Part shown: one piece after another, positions 15,847 through 23,961 of the stretch
How positions within the stretch are numbered: position 1 is the stretch's first letter
Layout: every line of letters starts with the position of its first letter
Assembly: GCA_023387735.1 (NCBI GenBank)
Contig: JAEWHP010000015.1
Coordinates: 62,001-126,000 of the forward strand
Direction: 5' to 3'
From: Pseudomonadota bacterium
Lineage (GTDB): Bacteria; Pseudomonadota; Alphaproteobacteria; Rhizobiales; Xanthobacteraceae
DNA: 64,000 nt
Made by a program: the position numbers and the translations under genes
Notes under the pieces: model-generated
Seen by the model: the letters and a program-made list of their open reading frames with translations, nothing else
What the model was told of the DNA's origin: nothing
Databases searched by the model: none

Positions 15847-16827
15847 ATGAAGAAATTTCCACGCCGTCATTTCCTGCAGCTCGCCGCCGGTGCGGCTGCG
15901 CTCCCCGCCGTATCGGGCATTGCGCATGCTCAGGCCTACCCATCGCGGCCGGTGCGGCTGGTGATCGGCTACACCCCCGGCGGTTCAGCGGATATGACGG
16001 CGCGTTTGATGGGGCAATGGCTTTCGGAAAAGCTCGGGCAATCCTTCGTGATCGAGAACCGGCCGGGTGGCGGCACCAATATCGCCACCGAGCAGGTGCT
16101 GCGCGCCACGCCTGACGGCTACACGCTGCTGCTGGTGGCGCCGGCCAATGCGATCAACGCCACGCTCTACGACAAGCTGCCGTTCGATTTCATCAAGGAG
16201 ATGGAGCCGATCGCGGGCATCATTCGTTTCCCGAACGTCGTGGTGGTGCATCCGTCGCTGCCGATCAAGACCATTCCCGAACTGATCGCCTATGCCAAGG
16301 CCAATCCCGGCAAGCTCAACATGGCATCGTCCGGCAACGGCTCCACGATCCACATGTCAGGCGAACTGTTCAAGATGATCACCGGGATCAACATGGTGCA
16401 CGTGCCCTATCGCGGCGGTGCGCCGGCGCTGACCGACATGCTTTCCGGCCAGATGCAGGTGATGTTCGACAATATTCCGACCTGCGCCGAGCACGTCAAA
16501 TCCGGCAAGCTGCGCGGCCTTGCGGTCACCAGCACGGTGCGTTCAGAGGTGCTGCCGGATCTGCCGCTGGTCGCCGACTTCCTGCCCGGCTACGAGGCGA
16601 GCGCGTGGTACGGCCTCGCGGCGCCAAAGGGCACGCCGCCCGAGATCGTCAGCACGCTCAACAAGGCGGTCAACGAGATCCTCGCCGATCCCAAGGCGAA
16701 GGCACGCTTCGCGGAACTCGGCGCGATCCTGCTGCCGGGCTCGGCGCCGGACTTCGGCAAGCTGGTGGCGGACGAGACCGAGAAGTGGGGCAAGGTGGTC
16801 AAGTTCGCCGGAGCGAAGGTGGATTAA
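15847..16827 (+). CDS. TctC/Bug-family tripartite tricarboxylate-type substrate-binding protein
   Basis: A 326-residue periplasmic binding protein. The N-terminus MKKFPRRHFLQLAAGAAALP has a twin-arginine-like RRHFLQ and ends AHAQAYPSRPVRLVIGY, with cleavage after AHA. Family landmarks are YTPGGSADMTARL, ENRPGGGTNIA, HVPYRGGAPALTDMLSGQ and APKGTPPEIV. Bug proteins bind carboxylates and amides; many occur without TctAB membrane partners, as here. GGAGGAAGC precedes the ATG. It is read toward hemD, and the two stop codons overlap. Confidence 0.88.
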   Translation: MKKFPRRHFLQLAAGAAALPAVSGIAHAQAYPSRPVRLVIGYTPGGSADMTARLMGQWLSEKLGQSFVIENRPGGGTNIATEQVLRATPDGYTLLLVAPANAINATLYDKLPFDFIKEMEPIAGIIRFPNVVVVHPSLPIKTIPELIAYAKANPGKLNMASSGNGSTIHMSGELFKMITGINMVHVPYRGGAPALTDMLSGQMQVMFDNIPTCAEHVKSGKLRGLAVTSTVRSEVLPDLPLVADFLPGYEASAWYGLAAPKGTPPEIVSTLNKAVNEILADPKAKARFAELGAILLPGSAPDFGKLVADETEKWGKVVKFAGAKVD

Positions 16828-17675
16828 GTCCGCGCCGCCGCACGCGGCGGATTTTTTGCAAGCGCGACGGCCATCGCGGAGATCAACGGCCGCATGAAGA
16901 AGGCGTCCTCGGCGGGATAGATGTCGGTGCGCAGGCCGTGGGACTTGAGTTCATCCGACACCGCCGGGCCGACGGAAGCGATCGGCGTGCGGTCCAACCC
17001 TTCGCGTAACCTGTCCTCGCAGCCGCGGGCGCGCGCGACCTCGATGAGGCGACGGATCTGGCCGAGATTGGTCAGCGCAATGGCATCGATGCGGCCGGCC
17101 GCCATCTCGTCGATGGCGCTGACGATGTTGGCATCGGCGGCCTGCGCGTCATAGGCATAAGGCAGCACGGTATCGACCTCGGCGCCCATCGCCTCGATGG
17201 CGCCGATCAGCGCGCCGTGGTCCTTGTCCGGGTAAAGTTGCAGGCCGACGCGATGGCCTTTGATGTCGACGCGCGACAGCATCTCGGCGACGCCCTCGGA
17301 GGTCGGCTTTTCCGTCGTGACCTGCGGCTCCAGCCCGATCTCGCGCAGCGCCTTTCCGGGTTTGGGGCCGCGCGCGAATTTGCGCGCCTTGCCGAGTGCG
17401 GCGACGAACGCATCTTCGACGCCGATGAGCCGCACCACTTTCATCAGCCGGCGAAGGCCTTCGCCGGTCAGCAGCACCATGTCATCCAGCGGTTTCTCAA
17501 TGGTCCGCACGATCCATCTTTCAACGGGCGCCGGGTCCGTCACATCGCGGATGGTGAACATCGGACACTGCAGCACGTCGGCGCCCTGCTCGGTGAGCAG
17601 GCGGGAAAACTGCGCTTCCTCGCGCGTTTCCAGGATCAGGATGCGGTAACCGTTCAGTCTGTCAGCCATGATCAT
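16824..17675 (-). CDS. hemD: Uroporphyrinogen-III synthase family protein
   Basis: A 283-residue (or 281 from the second Met) protein with the two-lobe HemD-type fold. Landmarks are ILILETREEAQFSRLLTEQGADVLQCP, VLLTGEGLRRLMK, TSEGVAEML and IALTNLGQIRRLIEVA then TPIASVGPAVSDELKSHG. HemD closes hydroxymethylbilane to uroporphyrinogen III. HemD sequences diverge widely and no other heme gene is near, so this may be a second HemD or a HemD-domain regulator. It is convergent with the TctC-type gene; the TAA codons overlap and its last codons form that gene's terminator hairpin. Confidence 0.75.
   Translation of the reverse strand: MIMADRLNGYRILILETREEAQFSRLLTEQGADVLQCPMFTIRDVTDPAPVERWIVRTIEKPLDDMVLLTGEGLRRLMKVVRLIGVEDAFVAALGKARKFARGPKPGKALREIGLEPQVTTEKPTSEGVAEMLSRVDIKGHRVGLQLYPDKDHGALIGAIEAMGAEVDTVLPYAYDAQAADANIVSAIDEMAAGRIDAIALTNLGQIRRLIEVARARGCEDRLREGLDRTPIASVGPAVSDELKSHGLRTDIYPAEDAFFMRPLISAMAVALAKNPPRAAART
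16835..16857 (+). terminator. Rho-independent terminator of the TctC-type gene, inside the hemD 3' end
   Basis: CCGCCG-CACG-CGGCGG (16835-16850) is followed by ATTTTTT on the plus strand, 8 bases after the TctC-type stop codon. On the other strand the same bases encode the last residues of HemD, so the hairpin is built from codons for Pro, Arg and Ala. Confidence 0.75.
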
Positions 17676-17809
17676 GCTCCAACGCTTGGCTTTGCGCTTT
17701 GTTCATCCTGACCCCGGTTTCCGGATTGGCGCAAGCGCGGCGGCAGTGATAGAGCAGGGCCGCAACTCCCATGGTTTCACCCTTCTGCCTGAATTGTAAT
17801 CAAGTCGCC

Positions 17810-18673
17810 ATGCCCGATCACCAGTTCGTCCTGACCCTGTCCTGCCCGGACCGCCCCGGCATCGTTTCCGCGGTGTCGACCTTTCTGGCCCACAATGGAC
17901 AGAATATCCTGGACGCCCAGCAGTTCGATGACATCGAAACCGGGAAATTCTTCATGCGGGTGGTGTTCACCGCCGCCGATCTTGCGGTCGAATTGCAGGC
18001 GCTGCAGACCGGCTTCACCGCGATCGCCGACCGCTTTGCGATGGATTGGCAGATGCGCGACCGTGCCAGCCGCCGCCGGGTGATGCTGCTGGTGTCCAAA
18101 TCGGACCATTGTCTTGTCGATATCCTCTATCGCTGGCGGACCGGCGAACTGCAGATGATCCCGACCGCCATCGTCTCCAACCATCCGCGCGAGACCTACG
18201 GCGCGCTGGATTTCGGCGAGATCCCGTTTCACTATTTCCCGGTGACGAAGGAGACCAAACGGGAGCAGGAAGAGGCGGTCTGGAAACTGGTTCAGGACAC
18301 CAACACCGATCTCGTGGTGCTGGCCCGCTACATGCAGATCCTGTCGGACGAAATGTCGGCCAAACTGTCGGGGCGCTGCATCAACATCCATCACTCGTTC
18401 CTGCCGGGCTTCAAGGGCGCGCGTCCCTACCACCAGGCGCATGAGCGCGGCGTCAAGCTGATCGGCGCCACCGCGCATTACGTCACGCGCGACCTCGACG
18501 AAGGCCCGATCATCGACCAGGACGTCGAGCGCATCAGCCATCGCGACACGCCCGAGGATCTCTCGCGCAAGGGTCGTGACATCGAACGCCGCGTGCTGGC
18601 GCGCGCCATGCGTCATCATCTCGAGGACCGCGTGATCCTCAACGGGCGCAAGACCGTGGTGTTCATGGATTAG
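17810..18673 (+). CDS. purU: Formyltetrahydrofolate deformylase
   Basis: A 287-residue PurU, hydrolysing 10-formyl-THF to formate and THF. An N-terminal ACT domain (FVLTLSCPDRPGIVSAVSTF, residues about 5-80) is joined to a formyltransferase-like domain. Catalytic residues are visible as N192, H194 in NIHHSFLPGFKGARPY and D230 in RDLDEGPIIDQD. The ATG at 17810 (MPDHQF) is chosen over 17771 because it gives the usual family length. No other folate gene adjoins it; balancing one-carbon pools or supplying formate for purine synthesis is the known role. Its stop overlaps that of the convergent lipoprotein gene. Confidence 0.93.
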   Translation: MPDHQFVLTLSCPDRPGIVSAVSTFLAHNGQNILDAQQFDDIETGKFFMRVVFTAADLAVELQALQTGFTAIADRFAMDWQMRDRASRRRVMLLVSKSDHCLVDILYRWRTGELQMIPTAIVSNHPRETYGALDFGEIPFHYFPVTKETKREQEEAVWKLVQDTNTDLVVLARYMQILSDEMSAKLSGRCINIHHSFLPGFKGARPYHQAHERGVKLIGATAHYVTRDLDEGPIIDQDVERISHRDTPEDLSRKGRDIERRVLARAMRHHLEDRVILNGRKTVVFMD

Positions 18674-18948
18674 CGGGCTGCGCCTTGGGCCGAGGGCGCG
18701 GGCTTGGTCTCGTCGCCACGCTCATTAGCCGGCAACAGCCGCTTTCTTTCGCGCTCCCGCATGTACTCGTCGTACTTGGCGGTGCCGGGACGTGGCGGCG
18801 CATCGGCAGGAAGGCCGCCAACCGCCGCCGGAATGGCGTCGCTGATTCCTGCGGCCAGCTTCTCGTTGATCGTTCCACAACCGCTCACGCCGCAGCCCGC
18901 GAGGGCAACGGTCAGGAGGGTGGCAATATGGCGCGCGCTGGTCGACAT
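18670..18948 (-). CDS. Small conserved lipoprotein of unknown function
   Basis: A 92-residue protein starting MSTSARHIATLLTVALAGC. Two lipobox-like sites are present, LAGC (Cys 19) and VSGC (Cys 24), so it is probably lipidated. The mature part is short, Ala/Pro/Arg-rich (DAPPRPGTAKYDEYMRERERKR) and has no known domain. The stop codon overlaps the purU stop on the other strand. The ATG at 18948 is preferred because the signal sequence starts there. Confidence 0.7.
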   Translation of the reverse strand: MSTSARHIATLLTVALAGCGVSGCGTINEKLAAGISDAIPAAVGGLPADAPPRPGTAKYDEYMRERERKRLLPANERGDETKPAPSAQGAAR

Positions 18949-19268
18949 CGGTAGCAAGCTACAACCTTAAACCTTTCAGGGTGATGGATTTGGGGCAGCC
19001 CTGGATCTATCGCCTCTTTGTTGACAGTCATTTCATTTGTACAATCGTACAAATAAGGTTCTTCGCCGGCGCGATCCATATTATGATACCGGCGTGGGGT
19101 TTGCGTCGCGAGGCGCCCCGCCGGACCAGAACCATCGTCCCGATTGACAATTTCGCACCGGGGAACGCCAAGTTGCCGCGCCGCGCGGCGGAATATCTGC
19201 GTTATGGTACCGCAGAAACCGGGGGACTCGGTTCGAGGCACAAAACCGATCAGGGGAGGAACACGTTC
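18949..19268. other. Intergenic region, regulatory, no gene seen
   Basis: This gap between the divergent lipoprotein gene and the second transporter operon holds a perfect 20-base palindrome (19035-19054) and a TTGACA hexamer at 19021-19026. AGGGGAGGA just before 19269 is the ribosome-binding site of the next gene. Open frames across it have no family motif. Confidence 0.6.
19035..19054. promoter_or_regulatory. Perfect TetR-type palindrome upstream of the second transporter operon
   Basis: ATTTGTACAATCGTACAAAT is an 8-4-8 perfect inverted repeat, the size and style of TetR-family operators. It overlaps a likely promoter: TTGACA lies at 19021-19026 and AT-rich TACAAT/TACAAATA hexamers fall within the repeat. 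No TetR-type gene is seen in the window. It lies about 215 bases before the binding-protein start. Confidence 0.6.
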
Positions 19269-20438
19269 ATGTCCATTTGCAGTAAAATGCTGCTGGCGGC
19301 AGCCGTCGCCGGGATGCTGGCCACCGCGCCAGTCCACGCCCAGGAGACCGTCAAGATCGGGCTGATATTGCCGATGACCGGCGGCCAGGCCTCGACCGGC
19401 AAGCAGATCGACAATGCGGTCAAGCTGTACATGCAGCAGAATGGCGACACGGTCGCCGGCAAGAAAATCGAAGTCATCCTGAAGGATGATGCTGCGGTTC
19501 CCGACAACACCAAGCGCCTGGCGCAGGAACTGATCGTCAACGACAAGGTCAATTTCATCGCCGGCTTCGGCGTGACCCCCGCCGCCCTCGCGGCCGCGCC
19601 GCTGGCAACGCAGGCCAAGATTCCCGAAATCGTGATGGCCGCGGGCACCTCGATCATCACCGAACGTTCGCCCTATATCGTCCGCACCTCCTTCACGCTG
19701 GCGCAGTCGTCCACCATCATCGGGGACTGGGCCGCCAAGAACGGCATCAAGAAGGTCGCGACCCTTACCTCCGACTACGCGCCCGGCAACGACGCGCTGA
19801 ACTTCTTCAAGCAGAACTTCACCGCCGGCGGCGGCGAGATCGTCGAAGAGGTGAAGGTGCCGCTGCAAAACCCTGATTTCGCTCCGTTTCTGCAGCGCAT
19901 GAAGGACGCCAAGCCGGACGCGGTGTTCGTGTTCGTGCCGGCGGGACAGGGCGGCAATTTCATGAAGCAGTATGCCGAGCGCGGGCTCGACAAGGCGGGC
20001 ATCCGGGTGATCGGTCCCGGCGACGTCATGGACGACGACCTGCTCAACGGCATGGGCGACGCCGCGCTCGGAACCGTGACGGCGCATCTCTATTCCGCCG
20101 CGCATCCCTCGGCCGCCAACAAGGATTTCGTCGCCGCCTACAAGAAGGCGTTCGGCCAGCGCCCGGGCTTCATGGCAGTGGGCGGCTACGATGGCATCCG
20201 CCTGATCTACGAGGCGCTGAAGAAGACCGGCGGCAAGACCGACGGCGATGCGCTGATCGAGGCGATGAAGGGCATGAAGTGGGAAAGCCCGCGCGGCCCG
20301 ATCATGATCGATCCGGAAACCCGCGACATCGTGCAGAACATCTACATCCGCAAGGTCGAGAAGGTCGACGGCGAACTCTACAACGTCGAGTTCGCGACCT
20401 TCGAGGCGGTGAAGGATTCCGGCAAGACCAAGAAGTGA
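19269..20438 (+). CDS. LivK-type periplasmic substrate-binding protein (second cluster)
   Basis: A 389-residue type-1 periplasmic binding protein. MSICSKMLLAAAVAGMLATA then PVHAQETVKIG is a Sec signal peptide with cleavage after VHA. ILPMTGGQASTGKQIDNAVKLY and NFIAGFGVTPAALA are typical of Liv-type binding proteins. The ATG at 19269 follows AGGGGAGGA at 8 bases. It is the first gene of a plus-strand operon of five transporter genes plus a methyltransferase-like gene. A palindromic repeat separates it from livH, which often lets the abundant binding protein be expressed above the membrane parts. Confidence 0.9.
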   Translation: MSICSKMLLAAAVAGMLATAPVHAQETVKIGLILPMTGGQASTGKQIDNAVKLYMQQNGDTVAGKKIEVILKDDAAVPDNTKRLAQELIVNDKVNFIAGFGVTPAALAAAPLATQAKIPEIVMAAGTSIITERSPYIVRTSFTLAQSSTIIGDWAAKNGIKKVATLTSDYAPGNDALNFFKQNFTAGGGEIVEEVKVPLQNPDFAPFLQRMKDAKPDAVFVFVPAGQGGNFMKQYAERGLDKAGIRVIGPGDVMDDDLLNGMGDAALGTVTAHLYSAAHPSAANKDFVAAYKKAFGQRPGFMAVGGYDGIRLIYEALKKTGGKTDGDALIEAMKGMKWESPRGPIMIDPETRDIVQNIYIRKVEKVDGELYNVEFATFEAVKDSGKTKK

Positions 20439-20451
20439 CGCCGTCTTCGGC

Positions 20452-20532
20452 GTCATTCCGGGGCGATGCGAAGCATCGAACCCGGAATCTCGAGATTCCG
20501 GGTTCAGCGCTATCGCGCTGCCCCGGAATGAC
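20452..20532. repeat. Palindromic intergenic repeat (GTCATTCCGGGGC family)
   Basis: GTCATTCCGGGGC on the left and GCCCCGGAATGAC on the right are perfect inverted copies, with inner hairpins ATGCGAAGCAT and CCCGGAATCTCGAGATTCCGGG-like arms. A second member of the same family is at 25089-25169. It lies between the binding-protein and livH-type genes. Confidence 0.75.
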
Positions 20533-20562
20533 GGCCTCTGAGAGTCCTTAGGTCTCCATCCC

Positions 20563-21432
20563 ATGACCACGCTGTTCACCATCCTGTTCGACGGTGTTGC
20601 CTACGGCATGCTGCTGTTCGTGCTCGCGTGCGGGCTGGCGGTGACGCTGGGGCTGATGAATTTCGTCAATCTCGCCCACGGTGCCTTCGCCATGACCGGC
20701 GGCTACGTCTGCGCGGTGCTGGTCAATAAGCAGGGCTGGCCGTTCTTCTCGGCGTTGCCGCTGGCCTTCGTCGTCAGCGCCGCGATCGGCGTGGCGCTGG
20801 AGCGTACGCTGTACCGCCATCTCTACACCCGCAGCCATCTCGACCAGGTGCTGTTCACGATCGGCCTTACATTCATGTCGGTGGCGGCGGTCGATTACAT
20901 CATGGGTTCGTCGCGCATCTTCATCAAGCTGCCGGCAGCGCTCGAAGGCCAGTTCGATTTCTTCGGCGTCGGCATCGGCCGCTACCGGCTGATGATCATC
21001 GTGATCTGCGGCCTGCTCACGGTGGCGCTGCAACTGATCCTGGCGAAGACCCGGTTTGGCAGCCGCCTGCGGGCGGCGGTAGATGATCCCCGGGCTGCCA
21101 GCGGCCTCGGCATCAACGTGCCGCAGGTCTTCGCGTTCACCTTCGCCTTCGGCTGCGGCCTGGCCGGGCTCGGCGGCGCGCTCAGCGCCGAAATTCTTGG
21201 GCTCGATCCGTATTTTCCGCTGAAGTTCATGATCTATTTCCTGATCGTGGTCACCGTCGGCGGCTCATCCAGCATCACCGGACCGTTCCTTGCCTCGCTG
21301 CTGCTCGGTATCGGCGACGTCGCCGGCAAATATTACGTGCCGAAGATGGGGCCGTTCGTCATCTACACCATCATGATCGTGATCCTGATCTGGCGTCCGA
21401 ACGGGCTGTTCGGGCGCACTGCGGCGCGGTGA
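20563..21432 (+). CDS. LivH-type ABC transporter permease (second cluster)
   Basis: A 289-residue permease with the LivH N-terminal pattern (LFDGVAYGMLLFVLACGLAVTLGLMNFVNLAHGA), multiple hydrophobic segments, and the loop VDDPRAASGLGINVPQVFAFTFA for ATPase contact. It ends IWRPNGLFGRTAAR, as expected. It starts a tightly packed set: the next permease begins 7 bases after its stop. Substrate is unknown; branched-chain amino acids, amides or urea are possible. Confidence 0.9.
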   Translation: MTTLFTILFDGVAYGMLLFVLACGLAVTLGLMNFVNLAHGAFAMTGGYVCAVLVNKQGWPFFSALPLAFVVSAAIGVALERTLYRHLYTRSHLDQVLFTIGLTFMSVAAVDYIMGSSRIFIKLPAALEGQFDFFGVGIGRYRLMIIVICGLLTVALQLILAKTRFGSRLRAAVDDPRAASGLGINVPQVFAFTFAFGCGLAGLGGALSAEILGLDPYFPLKFMIYFLIVVTVGGSSSITGPFLASLLLGIGDVAGKYYVPKMGPFVIYTIMIVILIWRPNGLFGRTAAR

Positions 21433-21439
21433 ACCAGCA

Positions 21440-22471
21440 ATGACCGCCGTTTCCGATGTCTCATCCCATGCCATCGCCCGAGCCCGCTGGCGCCCGGCTG
21501 AAATCGCGTTCTGGGTTCTCGCAGCCTCCTGCGCGTTCCTGTTTCCGTCGCGCTATCTGATCATGACCGACATCCTGCGGCTGGCGCTGTTCACGCTGTC
21601 GCTCGACCTGATCCTCGGTTATGCCGGCATCGTCTCGCTCGGGCACGCCGCCTTCTTCGGCGTCGGCGCCTATTCGGCCGGGCTGCTGGCGTTGCACGGC
21701 ATCATCACCGAGCCCGTCATTGCACTTGTTGTCGCGGGCCTCGCCGCCATGGTGCTCGGCTTTCTGACCAGCTTCCTCGTCATTCGCGGCGTCGACCTGA
21801 CGCGATTGATGGTGACGCTCGGCATCGCGCTCCTGCTGGAGGCGCTGGCGGAACGCTTTTCCAACATCACAGGCGGTACCGACGGGCTGCAGGGCATCGA
21901 GATGGCGCCGATCCTCGGCCTGTTTCCGTTCGATATGTTCGGCAAGACCGGCTTCTTCTATTCGCTGACCGTGCTGTTCCTGCTGTTCCTGCTGGCGCGC
22001 CGGATCGTGAATTCGCCGTTCGGCCTGTCGCTGCGCGCGATCAAGAACAATCCGTTGCGCGCGGCCGCGATCGGCGTCCCCGTCAACCGCCGCCTGATCG
22101 CGATCTACACGGTCGCGGCGTTCTACGCCGGCATCGCCGGCGCGCTGTTTACCCAGACCACGGCGCTGGCCTCGCTCGACGTGTTCTCGTTCGAACGCTC
22201 GGCCGACCTGATGCTGGTGCTCGTGATCGGCGGCACCGGCTATCTCTATGGCGGGCTGATCGGCGCGGTCGTGTTCAAGATGCTGCAGGAACTGTTTCAG
22301 ACCATCACGCCGCAATACTGGATGTTCTGGATCGGGCTGGTACTGGTCGTGATGGTGCTGGTCGGCCGCGAGCGCATCCATCGCTGGGTGCTGTGGGGAC
22401 CGAACCTCGTTATCCGCCGGGTCTTCGGCCGCAAGGCCGTCGTTGCTGTTCCCGAAAGCGATGCGCCATGA
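21440..22471 (+). CDS. LivM-type ABC transporter permease (second cluster)
   Basis: A 343-residue permease. LSLDLILGYAGIVSLGHAAFFGVGAYSAGLL is the LivM signature, and RAIKNNPLRAAAIGVPVNRRLIAIYTVAAFYAGIAGAL holds the ATPase-contact loop and next membrane segment. Its stop overlaps the start of the LivG-type gene (ATGA at 22468-22471), so the two are translationally coupled. Confidence 0.9.
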   Translation: MTAVSDVSSHAIARARWRPAEIAFWVLAASCAFLFPSRYLIMTDILRLALFTLSLDLILGYAGIVSLGHAAFFGVGAYSAGLLALHGIITEPVIALVVAGLAAMVLGFLTSFLVIRGVDLTRLMVTLGIALLLEALAERFSNITGGTDGLQGIEMAPILGLFPFDMFGKTGFFYSLTVLFLLFLLARRIVNSPFGLSLRAIKNNPLRAAAIGVPVNRRLIAIYTVAAFYAGIAGALFTQTTALASLDVFSFERSADLMLVLVIGGTGYLYGGLIGAVVFKMLQELFQTITPQYWMFWIGLVLVVMVLVGRERIHRWVLWGPNLVIRRVFGRKAVVAVPESDAP

Positions 22472-23220
22472 CGATCGCGCTCGAAACAAAGGGTCTGGAA
22501 AAATCCTTCGGCGGTCTTCGCGTCACGCGCGACCTGTCGCTGAAGGTGGAGCAGGGCGCCCGCCACGCCCTGATCGGACCGAACGGCGCCGGCAAGACCA
22601 CGGTCATCAACCTCTTGACCGGCGTCCTCAAGCCCAATGCCGGGCGGATCGTGCTCGAGGGCAACGACATCTCCGACCTTCCGGTGCACACACGGGTGCT
22701 GCGCGGACTTTCGCGGACGTTCCAGATCAACCAGCTCTATCCGGATTTGACCCCGCTCGAAACCGTGGGCCTGGCGGTCTCCGAACGGCTCGGCCGCGGC
22801 GGCGACTGGTGGCGGCGGATGGGCACGCGTCACGACGTCAACCAGGAGATCGCGGAGACGCTGGCGCGCTTTCATCTGCTCGACGTCATGAACGAACCCA
22901 CCGCGACGCTGCCCTATGGCAAGCAGCGGCTGCTCGAAATCGCGGTCGCGATTGCGACGAAGCCCCGCGTGCTGTTGCTCGACGAACCCGCCGCCGGCGT
23001 GCCCGAGAGCGAGCGCCACGATATCCTGGCGGCGGTCGCGGCCTTGCCGCGCGACGTCACGGTGCTGCTGATCGAGCACGACATGGACCTGGTATTCTCC
23101 TTTGCCGACCGCATATCCGTTCTCGTTAACGGCGCGATGCTGGTGGAAGGCCCGCCCGGCGAGGTGGCTCGGGATCCTCAAGTCAAGGCGGTCTATCTCG
23201 GTGAGGCCGTCCATGCCTGA
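22468..23220 (+). CDS. LivG-type ABC transporter ATP-binding protein (second cluster)
   Basis: A 250-residue ATPase. The ATG at 22468 overlaps the LivM-type stop and starts MTIALETKGLEKSFGG. Walker A is GPNGAGKTT near residue 37, LPYGKQRLLEIAVAIA stands in for LSGGQ, and VLLLDEPAAGVP is Walker B; ADRISVLVNGAMLVEG is the end of the fold. It overlaps the LivF-type gene by 8 bases. Confidence 0.9.
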   Translation: MTIALETKGLEKSFGGLRVTRDLSLKVEQGARHALIGPNGAGKTTVINLLTGVLKPNAGRIVLEGNDISDLPVHTRVLRGLSRTFQINQLYPDLTPLETVGLAVSERLGRGGDWWRRMGTRHDVNQEIAETLARFHLLDVMNEPTATLPYGKQRLLEIAVAIATKPRVLLLDEPAAGVPESERHDILAAVAALPRDVTVLLIEHDMDLVFSFADRISVLVNGAMLVEGPPGEVARDPQVKAVYLGEAVHA

Positions 23221-23926
23221 CCTCCTTGCCATCGACAGCCTGCGCGCCGGCTATGGCGAGGCGGTGGTGCTGCCTTCGATGTCGCTGACGCTGGGCGAAG
23301 GGCAGGTGCTGGCGCTGCTCGGGCGCAACGGCACCGGCAAGACCACGCTGATCAATTCGATCGTCGGCATCACCCGCCGCTTCGGCGGAACGATCGTACT
23401 CGGCGGGCAGGACATCACGGCGATGCGCCCGGACCAGCGGGCGCGGGCGGGGATCGGCTGGGTGCCGCAGGAGCGCAACATCTTCCGTTCGCTGACGGTG
23501 GAGGAAAACATGACCGCCGTGGCCCAGCCTGGCCCCTGGACGGTCGACAAGGTTTACGAGATGTTTCCGCGGCTGAAGGAGCGCCGCAGCAATTTCGGCA
23601 ACCAGCTTTCAGGCGGCGAGCAGCAGATGCTGGCGATCGGCCGCGCGCTGACCCTCAATCCCAAAGTTCTGCTGCTGGACGAGCCGACCGAGGGTCTGGC
23701 GCCGATCATCGTTGAGGAACTGTTAAGGGCGCTCGGTGCGATTACCCGCTCCGGTGGCATCTGCTCGATCATCGTCGAGCAGAATGCGCAAAAGATTCTG
23801 GGGCTCGCCGATCGTGTTGTGATATTGGAACGCGGCGCGATCGTGCACGATGCGGCCAGTAGCGCGCTGAAGGCCGATCCCGCGGTGCTCGAACGCTACC
23901 TCGGCGTATCCGGCGCCGTGCACTAG
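23213..23926 (+). CDS. LivF-type ABC transporter ATP-binding protein (second cluster)
   Basis: A 237-residue ATPase starting MPDLLAIDSLRAGYGE. Walker A is GRNGTGKTT, with Thr where the family often has Ala, LSGGEQQMLAIGRAL is the signature, and VLLLDEPTEGLAP is Walker B. It completes the second KHMGF set. A methionine-synthase-like gene follows after 35 bases, probably in the same transcript. Confidence 0.9.
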   Translation: MPDLLAIDSLRAGYGEAVVLPSMSLTLGEGQVLALLGRNGTGKTTLINSIVGITRRFGGTIVLGGQDITAMRPDQRARAGIGWVPQERNIFRSLTVEENMTAVAQPGPWTVDKVYEMFPRLKERRSNFGNQLSGGEQQMLAIGRALTLNPKVLLLDEPTEGLAPIIVEELLRALGAITRSGGICSIIVEQNAQKILGLADRVVILERGAIVHDAASSALKADPAVLERYLGVSGAVH

Positions 23927-23961
23927 AATTTCCGGGCATCTGGATTGATTGGGAGTTGACC

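Noticed and set aside
18912..20582. Minus-strand open frame of about 550 codons
   Set aside because: It is antisense to the second LivK-type binding-protein gene and has a low-complexity His/Arg/Asp-rich translation.
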